From positions 124,001-188,000 of the forward strand of contig CALSFV010000337.1 of the NCBI GenBank assembly GCA_943737045.1: a stretch of DNA of 64,000 nucleotides, read 5' to 3'. This stretch comes from Parapristionchus giblindavisi. Taxonomy: Eukaryota; Nematoda; Chromadorea; Rhabditida; Diplogasteridae. The notes beneath the pieces were generated by a model. That model did not search any database. It saw nothing but the letters and a program-made list of their open reading frames with translations, and was not told the origin of the DNA. Positions 50,118-58,280 of this stretch are shown here, piece after piece. Each line of letters starts with the position of its first letter. The stretch's first letter is position 1. A program made the position numbers and the translations under genes.

Positions 50118-50915
50118 TTTGATACACCCGTGACAGGTGCGACAGCAAATACAGAAACGTTAAGAGAAATAATAAGAATAATAGAAAGGACTTGGGGAAG
50201 GTGACAGGGGTTATTTATCGATAGCTATCAGATTTCCGGCGTTCAATATATTATCGATTGGTTTGCATTTTTTTTTTCAAATTTGGCGCCAAACTCTAAT
50301 CATACATCGTTAAATGACCATCCCGAGTTAATTTGTAACACTCCGTTCTGACAATGCTCTCTCTCTCTCGCTTCTTTTGTCTGCGTTAGAGCGTCGAAGG
50401 AGTGGAGAGTCAAAGTAGCTCGGGATGTGCCTTTCATTAAAAGCCTATAATTTAAGTTCAAAATCTCTGCACGCCCGGAACGATTTAATCGATGGAACAA
50501 AGTGATATAAATTTTTGTGACACACAATTATCTTTATCTGCACACTCTCTTCATACATTGCCATACCCTCACAGTGCGAGGATTGACCCACTGTATAAGG
50601 CCATTTTAGGGCACTTGATAAAAAAATTAAGCGAAAATAACGAATTTTGTGAATCAACCCACCCTATATCGAGAATTGACCCACTATATAAAAATAAACG
50701 GCGAGGGTACCGAAAATGTATGACTTTCTTTAATACCATCTCTGTTGCAGGGCCCCCACAAGCATCGTCCGATCACCTCCACTGCGGCAGCTAAGGTACG
50801 ATTATTAATTTATCGTTCGGTATTCCAGATTTTCTATAATAGTAATAATAATAATAATAATAATTATAATAATAATAATAGGTTTTTTTGTGACTTTGCT
50901 TGAACACCAAGTCAA

Positions 50916-50964
<49 letters not shown>

Positions 50965-51335
50965 AAATACAAATACAAAATACGTGATTGTTTAGGGCGA
51001 TGACGAAGCCTCCTCCTCCTCCTCCGTTCCGTCGAAGAAAGACAGAAAGAAGAAGAGCGAGCCCGGTGGTAACTTATTGATTGATTTATTGATTGAACCA
51101 CGGTAGATTGAGAATCTCTACATAATAGTCTATGATTACTGTAATATATTAATGCGTAACTATCGTTATAAAATAATCGATGACTTCAACACTACAGTAA
51201 TCCAATAATGTAAAAATCGAATAATACTGCAATCCATTTGCAGCCATGATGCTCTCACTCACCAAGTCGAAGGGGGAAGCTGCTGCTGATCGAGAGCTGG
51301 CGAGGCTACTTAAGATTGTTGGAGAGAAGAAGTAA
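41703..51335 (+). CDS. SNAPC1: SNAPC1/SNAP43-like snRNA-activating protein complex subunit
   Basis: Seventeen exons: 41703-41807, 42032-42109, 42624-42717, 43174-43239, 43583-43668, 44279-44376, 45190-45235, 45872-45937, 46098-46151, 48562-48662, 48790-48903, 49084-49178, 49302-49396, 49971-50063, 50751-50795, 50996-51068, 51244-51335. They total 1401 nt, 466 residues, in phase. Residues 18-60 (DLDTLLTAFKRKHSIRFKDF, then GLIFAGRQ) and YACYSFFYLQPKEYITQIRI match the SNAPC1 N-terminal domain, which binds the other SNAPC subunits. The complex recognises the proximal element of snRNA promoters. The second half is charged, with KKRKTK and KKDRKKK nuclear-localisation-like clusters. Exon 2 lacks a normal acceptor (ttgcgg before GAT). 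Nematodes can carry several SNPC-1 paralogues, one linked to piRNA transcription; which this is I cannot tell. Confidence 0.88.
41835..42015 (+). mobile_element. LINE-like 3' tail in SNAPC1 intron 1
   Basis: Contains a segment ending GTGTACGATAAATAAATAAA, typical of a non-LTR retrotransposon 3' end. Its inverted relative is at 51935-52110. The tail reaches within about 15 bp of SNAPC1 exon 2, whose acceptor AG is missing. Confidence 0.6.
42120..42620. repeat. SNAPC1 intron 2: (ATT)n microsatellite and (AAAT)n tail
   Basis: (ATT)n at about 42160-42213. TTGTAAATTAAATAAATAAA near 42570-42597 looks like another retrotransposon tail. No coding content seen. Confidence 0.55.
42718..42860. repeat. 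Tandem TACTGTAGTATGCCGTATAC repeats
   Basis: Three ~55-bp units starting at the exon 3 donor (gtatactgtag). Each has TATACTGTAGTATGCCGTA, CCGTAGGATGACTGGG and TTACTGTAG words. The donor itself is the first member of the array. Confidence 0.75.
42899..43072 (+). mobile_element. CATA-type MITE, family B (B3)
   Basis: Ends CATACATGTACC (mutated) and CGCCCATGTATG, with perfect 8-bp duplication ATTCAGAC. SNAPC1 intron 3. Confidence 0.9.
43253..43443 (+). mobile_element. CATA-type MITE, family A (A5)
   Basis: Ends CATACATTGCC and GAAAATGTATG, with the two GACCCACTATATA-type blocks. No matching duplication, so one flank was probably rearranged, perhaps by the adjacent family D fragment. Confidence 0.8.
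43451..43575 (+). mobile_element. CATA-type MITE, family D, partial (D5)
   Basis: Has GTCGAAAAGTATGTTACAAA and repeated CTGACCGGATTTTGAGCC, ending TTTCGGCCTATG just before the exon 5 acceptor (attgcag), so the element lies against the splice site. Confidence 0.75.
43821..43969 (+). mobile_element. CATA-type MITE, family B, right end lost (B4)
   Basis: Starts CATACATGGGCGGGG and includes a run of G. Stops at CCCCATG where the TCGGCAAC duplication of A6 begins, so its right end appears truncated before or during that insertion. Confidence 0.8.
43977..44167 (+). mobile_element. CATA-type MITE, family A (A6)
   Basis: Ends CATACATTGCC and GAAAATGTATG. Duplication TCGGCAAC/TCGCCAAC (7 of 8). Confidence 0.9.
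44190..44250. repeat. (TAA)n microsatellite
   Basis: About 20 uninterrupted TAA units before SNAPC1 exon 6. Asn- and Ile-rich ORFs here are artefacts. Confidence 0.95.
44636..44794 (+). mobile_element. CATA-type MITE, family D (D1)
   Basis: Ends CATAGGTCGAA and TTCGACCTATG, with perfect 8-bp duplication ATTTGGGT. Confidence 0.92.
44867..45159. mobile_element. TTAA-flanked MITE (F4) carrying nested C3
   Basis: TTAAAGGGAG at the left and CTCCCTTTAA at the right. Subterminal inverted CCTCACTCAATGG/CCATTGAGTGAGG. Split by the family C insertion at 44895-45058. Very similar to F3 at 53514. Confidence 0.88.
44895..45058 (-). mobile_element. CATA-type MITE, family C, nested (C3)
   Basis: Ends CATATGTGGGC and GCCCACGTATG, with perfect 8-bp duplication CTCAATGG copied from the host TTAA element F4. 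This order shows C3 is younger than F4. Confidence 0.93.
45284..45444 (+). mobile_element. CATA-type MITE, family A (A7)
   Basis: Ends CATGCATTTTC and GAAAATGTCTG (both mutated). Duplication ACTGTACA/ACCGTACA (7 of 8). Internally shortened. Confidence 0.85.
45472..45855 (-). mobile_element. CATA-type MITE, family A, split by E1 (A8)
   Basis: Ends CATACATTTTCG and CAATGTATG with ATTGATTT/ATTGATTG duplication (7 of 8). The family E element at 45659-45840 sits inside its right end. Confidence 0.9.
45659..45840 (+). mobile_element. CATA-type MITE, family E, nested (E1)
   Basis: Ends CATAGGTGGGC and GCCCACCTATG. Duplication TTATGGCA/GTATGGCA (7 of 8) within A8. Interior has repeated GGCAAGGCTATGCGCA/GCTGTGCGCAAA blocks. 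Confidence 0.92.
45950..46075. repeat. (ATT)n microsatellite
   Basis: Interrupted ATT repeats filling most of SNAPC1 intron 8. Confidence 0.9.
46168..46348 (-). mobile_element. CATA-type MITE, family D (D2)
   Basis: Left end mutated (CATGTTTTC), right end TTCGACCTATG. Perfect 8-bp duplication TGCTGATC. Three CCGG(T/A)-containing internal repeats. Confidence 0.88.
46636..46797 (+). mobile_element. CATA-type MITE, family D (D3)
   Basis: TAGGTCGAAAAGTATG at the left and TTCGACCTATG at the right. The left flank is a TATATA run, so the duplication cannot be recognised. Confidence 0.8.
46827..48336 (+). repeat. 24-bp satellite array in SNAPC1 intron 9
   Basis: Unit CTCTCATATACCGTAACCCC plus 4 nt, over 50 copies. 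One unit lies at 46827-46852, then MITE E2, then the main array 47046-48336. It has a higher-order period: the variant GTAGCCCTGTCCTCTGTTAT occurs at 47501, 47881 and 48261, exactly 380 bp apart. The 8-residue-periodic ORFs on both strands are artefacts. Confidence 0.95.
46853..47045 (+). mobile_element. CATA-type MITE, family E, in satellite (E2)
   Basis: Ends CATAGGTGGGC and GCCCACTTATG. The perfect duplication GTAACCCC is satellite sequence, so the element landed in the array. Confidence 0.93.
48337..48539 (-). mobile_element. CATA-type MITE, family D, in satellite (D4)
   Basis: Ends CATAGGTCGAA and TTCGACCTATG. The perfect duplication ACCGTAAC is satellite sequence. Satellite units resume after it and run into the exon 10 acceptor. 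Confidence 0.93.
49398..49625. repeat. 15-bp GATACTGTAGACATA tandem array
   Basis: About 14 copies of a 15-bp unit in SNAPC1 intron 13, beginning just after the donor. Ser-Thr-Val-rich ORFs are by-products. Confidence 0.92.
49690..49761 (-). mobile_element. Fragment of CATA-type MITE, family E
   Basis: GTGGGCACTTTTGG at the left and GCCCACCTATG at the right, shorter than E1/E2 and without a recognisable duplication. Confidence 0.5.
49836..49955. mobile_element. TTAA-flanked MITE (F2)
   Basis: TTAAAGGCACATCCAAGC at the left, GCTTGGGGTGTCGCTTTAA at the right, internal CTCTCTCG/GAGAGAG hairpin. Ends 15 bp before SNAPC1 exon 14. Confidence 0.85.
50064..50220 (-). mobile_element. (TTTA)n tract with flanking retroelement-like tail
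   Basis: Twelve or so TTTA units followed by GATACACCCGTGACAGGTGC and A-rich DNA. On the minus strand this reads as a short retroelement ending in (AAAT)n. Not assigned to a family. Confidence 0.4.
50310..50440. mobile_element. TTAA-flanked MITE (F5)
   Basis: TTAAATGACCATCCCGAG at the left, CTCGGGATGTGCCTTTCATTAA region at the right (TTAA at 50437-50440), GAGAG/CTCTC centre. Confidence 0.78.
50552..50722 (+). mobile_element. CATA-type MITE, family A (A9)
   Basis: Ends CATACATTGCC and GAAAATGTATG. Duplication ACTCTCTT/ACTTTCTT (7 of 8). Ends 28 bp before SNAPC1 exon 15. Confidence 0.9.
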
Positions 51336-51367
51336 TCGATAATCGATTATCGATTCATTGTCTACAT

Positions 51368-51549
51368 CATACATGGGCGGCATTGCCGCTAGCTGCAAGA
51401 CCCACTCGATTTTTCTCTTAGACGCACCAGTTTTTTACCAAAATCGCTCAAAAATGATCCGCGAAGGGATGTTATTATATTTACATGCCCCATATTTTCC
51501 TCCGACCCACCCGATTTTACTTTCCAGCTGCAATGGCCGCCCATGTATG
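51368..51549 (+). mobile_element. CATA-type MITE, family C relative (C4)
   Basis: Ends CATACATGGGCGG and CCGCCCATGTATG, but the interior (GCCGCTAGCTGCAAG, CCCACCCGATTTT) resembles family C, linking families B and C. Flanks GTCTACAT/TTCCACAT match at 6 of 8. Lies just after the SNAPC1 stop. Confidence 0.8.
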
Positions 51550-51934
51550 TTCCACATAACTAATGGCTCATTAGTATACTGTAACATAATAGTTGATCTG
51601 TAACTCCTCACCGAATCACATTCCCGCCCATGTCCCATTGTGGTCAATAGACTAAACTGCCCACTTGTTGTTGTTGTTAAGCCACGGACCCCTTTTCCAT
51701 TAGCCATGCCCCCCCCCCCCCCCAATCTGTTTCGTTTCTTGTTGAGCATTTAATTTATACGTTGATCATGAGTCGTCCAAGATCTGTCAATCAATATAAT
51801 CAAAAACATTCCATATTTTCAGCAATACGGTTGTTGTGTCAGTCCATCCATTTGCTGTTTTTTGTTTCTGTTTCTGTTCATGTTGATTTTATTATTCGTT
51901 AATCTAATAAACAAAAAAGATTTATTTATTTATT
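51550..51934. other. SNAPC1 3' flank, nothing further recognised
   Basis: Includes a poly-C run of about 16 near 51709-51723. No gene seen. Confidence 0.4.
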
Positions 51935-52110
51935 TATTTTATTTATCGTACACCGCAATGGTGTTTCAACAAGTACAAAGTGTTCGAGTGCAAGAAAAAA
52001 TATGTGAGAGAATAAAATTATTAAAAGAGAGGTGGATAGGGGTAGGGATGGGGGGAAGGTGAGAGATCAATTGATCACGCCTTCTGCTACAGTCAGGAAG
52101 AGTAAAGAGG
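51935..52110 (-). mobile_element. LINE-like 3' tail, inverted relative of 41835-42015
   Basis: TTTATTTATCGTACACCGC followed by TTTCAACAAGTACAAAGTG and a GAGAGGTGGATAGGGG segment, the reverse complement of the SNAPC1 intron 1 element. The two face each other around the gene. Confidence 0.65.
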
Positions 52111-52349
52111 GGAGGAGCCTCTTGTGTGTGAGATGGAGTGAGATACTGTAGAGATCCTTTCCCCCAGCTTGCCCACCTATGCGATAAACACACGTTTACA
52201 CCTAGAATTATAGTTGTATTTGATACAGGTGTAATGGTCCCAATAAGGGACAGTGAGAGATTCGTATTGTGTCATTTGCGAATATTAGTGATCATTGTAT
52301 TTACCGTCTTTATAGCCAGCTATGAATGTGCTTTAACCGTCACTGTATG

Positions 52350-52470
52350 GGTAAATTTAGATGTAAGGGTTACTGTAGCTGGGAATGGTTTCTGGGGTTG
52401 GGAAGGGTTAATGTAGATGGAAGGGATACTGTAGAAGTGATAGATGGAAAGGTTACTGTAGCTGGGAATG
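52350..52470. repeat. GGGTTACTGTAGCTGGGAATG minisatellite
   Basis: Copies of the same word family as 40550-40705, ending near GATGGAAAGG. Confidence 0.7.
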
Positions 52471-52990
52471 ATTTCTTGAGACCGTGATCCGCAGCAGAGA
52501 CAGAAGGGACAATCGTTCGAGGTATGATTAGGATTAAATATTCGCTGTGGATTAAACATTAAATATTTCCTTCTGATGATATGGTAATGGTGAAACCTTG
52601 ATTCAACAGGGAACATTTAAAACCTGGAAAAATGCCTAAAAGCATTATGGCATAGTACAGCATGGTGAAAAAAAAATGCAAATCGAAATTTGATTTACAT
52701 AATGAATATCTGTGCTGCCTCTTAATATAACCCGTCTATGCAAATGTGTCTCTTCTTGGACAGATATACCCCTTTCCAACTAGGACTAACATCTCTAGTT
52801 GGCCAAGTGGTCTAGGGCGCTCTCTTTCGCCGTGACTAAATGTTTCAAAGACCAGATCGGGTCTTGATTTTTGCTGATTTCTTTGAAATGCTCTAGTTCG
52901 ACTTTTCCGTACGGGGATCTCCCGCGAATTTGAACGCATAATTCTCCAAGGGATACCGTCCCTTTAAATCTGTATTTAGCCAAGCTGGTC
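52471..52990. other. Unassigned, with relic of the 20.2-kb foldback family
   Basis: 52590-52690 matches the GAAACCTTGATTCAACAGG ... AAAGCATTATGGC sequence of the DDX42 intron element near 20.4 kb. The rest shows no gene. Confidence 0.45.
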
Positions 52991-53155
52991 GTTGATCTTT
53001 GATCTTTGATCTCTCATCTTTGATCTCTCATCTTTGATCTTTGATCTCTCATCTTTGATCTCTCATCTTTGATCTTTGATCTCTCATCTTTGATCTCTCA
53101 TCTTTGATCTTTGATCTCTCATCTTTGATCTTTGATCTCTCATCTTTGATCTCTC
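52991..53155. repeat. TTTGATC / TCTCATC heptamer array
   Basis: Dense mixture of the 7-bp units TTTGATC and TCTCATC in recurrent order. The same heptamer (GATCAAA on the other strand) recurs in most introns of the window. Confidence 0.92.
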
Positions 53156-53216
53156 TACCTTCAGTCGATTCCTTCTGCCCTGACAATGAGTGACGTTCTG
53201 GACATCGCGAAGAAGA

Positions 53217-53300
53217 ACCCCTATCTCCAAAATTTGATTTTTTTTTGACTGCGCCAGAATTCACTGATTTTAGTTGATTCTTACGCAAGCTGTCTTATAT
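53217..53300. mobile_element. End fragment of the 8.7-kb palindromic element
   Basis: CCAAAATTTGATTTTTTT, TTCTTACGCAAG and CTTATATG correspond to the right arm terminus near 9665-9739. It lies within the DDX42 pseudogene gap. Confidence 0.65.
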
Positions 53301-53392
53301 GTAACAGTTGATTGAAAATTTTATCACGGTTAGCGAAGTTCTGAAACGCGAGAGTGACTGGTGTTCATCATCGTTGATCATCTCCCCCCCCC

Positions 53393-53427
<35 letters not shown>

Positions 53428-53513
53428 CTACTTTTTTCCTACTTTCTTTCACTTTTCTCTCTCTCCCTATCTCTCTCTCTCTCGTGTTCGGATTAAGTCA
53501 TTTTGCTTTCTTC

Positions 53514-53634
53514 TTAAAGGGGCTGACACCTTTCTCAACGGTCTCTTCAACGCTCTACGCTCTCTCGTTGTTAGAGAACAGAGAAATAGTGTGCGCAATG
53601 AAGAGGCCTTTGAGATAGGTCACTCTCCCTTTAA
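53514..53634. mobile_element. TTAA-flanked MITE (F3)
   Basis: TTAAAGGGGCTGAC at the left and CTCTCCCTTTAA at the right. Internal CTCTCGTTGTTAGAGAACAG shared with F4. Preceded by a CT-rich microsatellite (53385-53480). Confidence 0.85.
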
Positions 53635-55130
53635 TTTGTTTCGCACATCGTAACAAAAGGTAGAAATTGCGTAAACAGCTGCAAGATGAACGCACATTTT
53701 CATGAAAAAAAAATTAATGAAAGTACATTTTTGTAAAAACTGATGGTATCGTCTGTTACACTCTTCTGTGGATAAATCGGGTGAAGTCAAGTGAAGTCGA
53801 TCTCTGACGATATTCGACACGATCGCCAGTGTCTCATGTTCTCGGCCACATTCAAGTCGAAGGTACTGTAGAGATCAAAGATCAGTCGTCAGCGATCAAA
53901 ATCCACAGTTTTGTCTTGTTTATGCCTGAGCGTATTCATTGAACTATTCATTTATTGATTTTTCTACAGGTGGAAGGACTGGCGAGAGCGGCGCTACACG
54001 ATCCGGTCAGAATCGTACAAGGAGAGATGAGTCGGCGGATTACTGTAGCATCGATTCAATCAATCGATATTCACTCGAAGACCTACTGCATTCCTCCATT
54101 CCAGGTGGGAGAAGTCAATGAGGATATTGAGCAGCACATGGAGGTTCTGCCCTCACAAGATGCCAAATGGGACTGGCTCACGGCGCGATTGGTCCAATTC
54201 GTTGCCGTTTAGTTGATCTTTGATCTTTGATCATTGATCTTTGATTTTTAATCACTGGTCTTTGATCTTCAAGCCGGCAAAGCGCTCATATTCGTGACGA
54301 AGAAGGCGAACGCGGACATCGTGGCGGCGAAGTTGCAGCAGAGGGACTTCAAGTGAGATTCCGGTTTCACGTGTTGATGTTGTAGTAATGGGGTTGTAGC
54401 AAACTTCAATTGTTCGCGCTCTTACTCCTAAAATAATGAATTCCACAGTGGCTTGTTAATGAATATTTTATATAAATCGAGATAATTGTACAATTTTCCA
54501 CTGCCGGCCGGGTCTTCCACTTCAGAGTTCTGGAGACTCTGAGTGGTGGACAAAGAGGGATAAGCGCGAACACGTGGGAAATTGTATGGACAAAGATACG
54601 AAGATGAAACACTAAATGTTTATCTGGCAAAAGAAACGTGAATACAAGAAATGATAGAAACAAGGAGGGATCGAAAGGATCCTTATCCTCTCTCTTGTAC
54701 GTCGGATCCTTCAATAAGAGCGAGCGATTTGGCTGGTTCGATCTTTGATCTTTGATCTTTTACCCTTCTCTCATGCTTGAATTCACAATACACACATACA
54801 GCGATTGTGTTCAACCTGCTGTTTTAGTGTTTCACATAGGGGCTGAATTAGATTGGTTGCGCTTCTAGTTGTTGGGATGGTTATACGCTGGTACACGCTT
54901 TGTATTTATAATTTATTGAATTAATTGAAAACAAGTAAATATCGTGGCGAATAAATCAATAATCTAAATCAATAAATGAGGGTGAATAAATCAATAATGA
55001 TCAATAAATGAAAGAAAATATATCAATAATCTTACAATCGATTAGGTTGGTTCTGCTGCACGGAGACATGCTGCAGCACGAGAGGAACGAGCATCTGAAG
55101 ACGTTTCAAGGCAAGCACGTACATCTCATA

Positions 55131-56545
55131 GAAAATATGTTTTGGTATGGACAGTTGAATTTCTCTCAATGATCAGAGGAATCAGATTAGCATTTGAATA
55201 CTGATTATCCATGTTATTCCCTCTATTTTCCATTTCAATAATTCATTACCTCAAGAGGGACATTGTTCACTTCTCATTATCATGTCTTCCACTCTCGTCG
55301 CTAGTTTTGAGATTCTTTATATCAGATAAAGTACACTTCGCATACCGTAATACAATACAATACATTTATCTTATCAGCACTAAGTGCAGAAGAGTAAGTC
55401 AGGGGCAGGGGGGAATTTTCTTGCAAGTTCTTATTCTTCCGTCTCTGAGAGATGTTATTCTCCATTCAAGAAAACGATCGAACTGACAACTTGTGAAACT
55501 TGTTGATTGAAGTTTTAAACCCACGAAAACGGTCCGCAATCGTCCATTAGGCCTGCTTGACAGTTGGAAGTACACCTCCAGGCATTCCAAAGCCTTCTTG
55601 GAGGGGATTCGTCTGTTCTGTTTTGAAATACCAGAGTTGATCCTTTTCTGTTGATGGAGTAGGCGAGAGAGGGACGGAGAGCTTAGTCGAACCGACCGCA
55701 CCGCAGACAGAAAGGCAGACGCATACCGTAAGTAATCATTGGATACAATATCCGAGACTGTTCCTGTAGATGAATCAGCAGCAACCGAGTGCTCATCACC
55801 TAAATCGAGATGACCAAGTTATATTTTCAATGGAAATTGATTTCTCACAATGAGGAATTTGTTTCGAATATTTTAAATTTTTAAACAAGAAAAAATCCAA
55901 AACTATTTTTTATTGAATTTAAACGAAACATTTACAGAAAGATGCCACATTATATCAATTTTTCTCTGCAGCGCCAGCTGTTACATTTTTCATTTTTTTC
56001 TTAAACATAATGCATTAGGGCAAACAGATACATAATACAAATCATAGATAGTACTACATTAAGACCGTGAAAAATGGTAAAAAAAGGAAATGCTGTTTAG
56101 CAAATGTTTTCACAATTTGCCACTAATGTTTCATTTTTTTCCGTTTAAATTCAATAAAAATAGTTTTTTTTTGATTTTTTTTCTTGGTTTAAAAATTTAA
56201 AATAATCAACAGAAATTCCTCATGATGAGTGATCGATTTCCATTTAAAATATATTCTTGGGATGACGAGCACAAGGCTGATTGATCTACTGGAACAGTCT
56301 GGGATACTGTATACGATGATTACTTACTGTATGCGAAGTGTAATTTATCTGATATAAAGAATCTTGCAACCAGCGATGAGAGTGGAAGACATGATAGTGA
56401 GAGAACAATGTGAACAATGTCCCTCTTGAGATAACGAATCGCTGAAATGGGAAATAGAGGGAATAACAATATTCAAATGCAAATCTGATTCCTCTGATCA
56501 TTGAGTGAAATTCAACTCTTCTTGCAAAAACATATTTTGAACGCT
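55131..56545. mobile_element. 1.4-kb foldback element with an inserted retroelement
   Basis: Outer arms 55131-55350 and about 56320-56545, and inner arms 55725-55930 and about 56145-56330, are reverse complements (for example GATCAGAGGAATCAGATTAG against CTAATC-type complements, and ACTGTTCC against GGAACAGT). The left arm is interrupted by 370 bp (55351-55720). It begins exactly where the DDX42 pseudogene exon 20 breaks off. Confidence 0.85.
55351..55720 (-). mobile_element. Short retroposon with 11-bp target duplication
   Basis: Flanked by GCATACCGTAA on both sides (55340-55350 and 55721-55731). The minus strand ends in a TGTATTGTATTGTA tail as expected for a 3' end. The opposite arm of the host palindrome keeps the uninterrupted empty site. 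The sequence does not match any family I can name: a SINE or a 5'-truncated LINE. Confidence 0.8.
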
Positions 56546-57059
56546 TATCGTTTCGATTTCCCTCTGAAAAAGTAGAACGATTGTAATTTTGTTTGTTTTG
56601 ATCGTATCGTTTCAGCCAAAAAATGATCAGAACCGGATCGATGTGAGCTACAACTTTGCTGTCGTCTGCAAAGCTCTCAGATGTGAGGGGAATTAGATAT
56701 CTCTTCAAACGTGCCTCAAATAGGGCGAGGCGGGTGGTCTGAACAGAGAGTAAGGAGAGGGGAAGGGGGAGGGGCGAGAGATAGCGTAATTCCCGCTAGT
56801 TTGCGGCAATTACGATATCTTTGGTAGTGGTGTGTCTAATCACGAAGTTAGGAAGGGAGAGAGTGCCTCTCACGGGCGATTGATAGAGAGAAGGGAAGGG
56901 GCGGGAATAGATAGCGTAGTCTTCGCTACCGTTCCTGCAGCCCTAGTAATAATATTTTATCATTTCTTACAGAGAGATTGCTAACCTGACAAACAATTAG
57001 AAAGATGAAAACGTTAAAATAAAATATGAAGAAATGGTGTATCCACTGCAATTACTTGA
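56546..57059. other. Unassigned and probable LINE 3' UTR
   Basis: GGAGGGG/GATAGCG-rich repeats at 56740-56935 (two diverged copies of GCGAGAGATAGCGTA), then AT-rich DNA preceding the reverse transcriptase stop codon on the minus strand. Confidence 0.4.
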
Positions 57060-58134
57060 TCACAGCGGGAGCTTTCGAACGAAACAACAAAAAGTGATAG
57101 GGTTTGGTATAGTTACTATATGATTTTCAAAAGAGTTCCATACTGGTACAATTCGATTACTAATAAATGAAAGATATTGAGAAGAAGATGATCGATAGGT
57201 TCTTAGTTTCATATTGTGGCCACGAGTACGAGTAATTGTATTTGAAAAGAGAAACAATGAGCGAGGGTCTAAGTCTACAAAATTGTGGATAATCTTATAT
57301 GTCAAGATAATGTCGTTTTGGTTTCGTCTACATTCTAATGAGGGGAGGTTGAGCTTGAGTAGACGGTTGCTGTAGTCAGCGTACGGTTAGTGGCACTTCC
57401 GAAACACGTGTCTGGAATAATTTCGAAGGACGGACTCGATCTTAGATACGTGCATGATTAACTGGGGATTCCATAACTCGGAGCAAAACTCTAAAATGGG
57501 TCGCACATATATTGTAAACAGTCGTGCATATACTGTAGGGTTTTTAGATATAAAAGATCGAAGTATGAAGGCGCACCGAGATTTTGCCTTATTGGCGATG
57601 TTAGTAATATGCTCATCAAATTTAAGTTTGTTGTCATAGGTTACTCCTAAGTCTTTTATTGTGGAAACAAGCGGTAAGTCGGATGATCCAAGAGTGAAAG
57701 ATACATTGGGATGATTTGGACCAACATGCATTACTACTGTTTTTGTAGTCGACATGGACAGACCCCATAAACGAGACCAGTCGAACAAGACATTTAGTGC
57801 AGTTTGTAGGGCAGATGGATCCTCTATACTGTACAACTTTATGTCATCAGCATACATACAACATGACACTTTAGATGGTAGCAACGATGGAATCTCACTT
57901 ATGTAAAGAGAGAACAGAAGTGAACCTAAGCATGAACCCTGAGGCACTCCACTGTTAACTGAGTAGACGATAGAATCCGACTGATTTATAGATACATATT
58001 GACTTCTATTGCTAAGAAAAGAAGCAAGCCATGCAAGTAGACGCCCTTTTACTCCAGATTTGGAGCATTTTTCGATTAATAGATTAATAGGAATCGTGTA
58101 GTAGAACGTCAATATTATTATAAACACCAATCAT
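57060..58134 (-). pseudogene. 5'-truncated LINE reverse transcriptase relic
   Basis: Minus strand: SGVKGRLLAWLASFLSNRSQ, GVPQGSCLGSLLFSLYI and YADD in the frame from 58130 to 57387, ending HVFRKCH-stop. The C-terminal part continues in another frame (NRLLKLNLPSLECRRNQNDI from about 57375, then to 57060), so one frameshift lies near 57390. The upstream palm/fingers and endonuclease are missing. Distinct in sequence from the LINE in ULK. Confidence 0.88.
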
Positions 58135-58280
58135 TAAATTGCGTAAAAAATCAATAAATATATCTGTTTAACACTTTATACGTGATGGGGTACAAGCGAG
58201 AGAGTCGAGTTGTTGTAGGGTATTCCACAGTGTATATCACAGTTTGAGGATAAGAGTTCTTCTTTTCCGATCTCGCTCCG

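Larger units (their letters stand above)
53161..55129 (+). pseudogene. DDX42 pseudogene, exons 12 and 16-20
   Basis: Plus-strand copy of the helicase with introns. Exon 12 fragment is at 53165-53218, then a jump to exon 16 (about 53791-53862), exon 17 (53970-54026), exon 18 (54105-54207), exon 19 (54274-54352) and exon 20 (55046-55129, cut at CATCTCAT). Exon lengths for 17, 18 and 19 equal those of the parent. Defects: the exon 17 donor GT is AT, the exon 18 donor is lost (GCCGTTTAG gives a stop), and the walker, DEAD and exon 13-15 parts are missing. It is in inverse orientation to DDX42. Confidence 0.92.

Noticed and set aside
52796..52870. tRNA-like TTGGCCAAGTGGTCTAGGGCG
   Set aside because: Resembles box A, but no box B or clover-leaf pairing follows.
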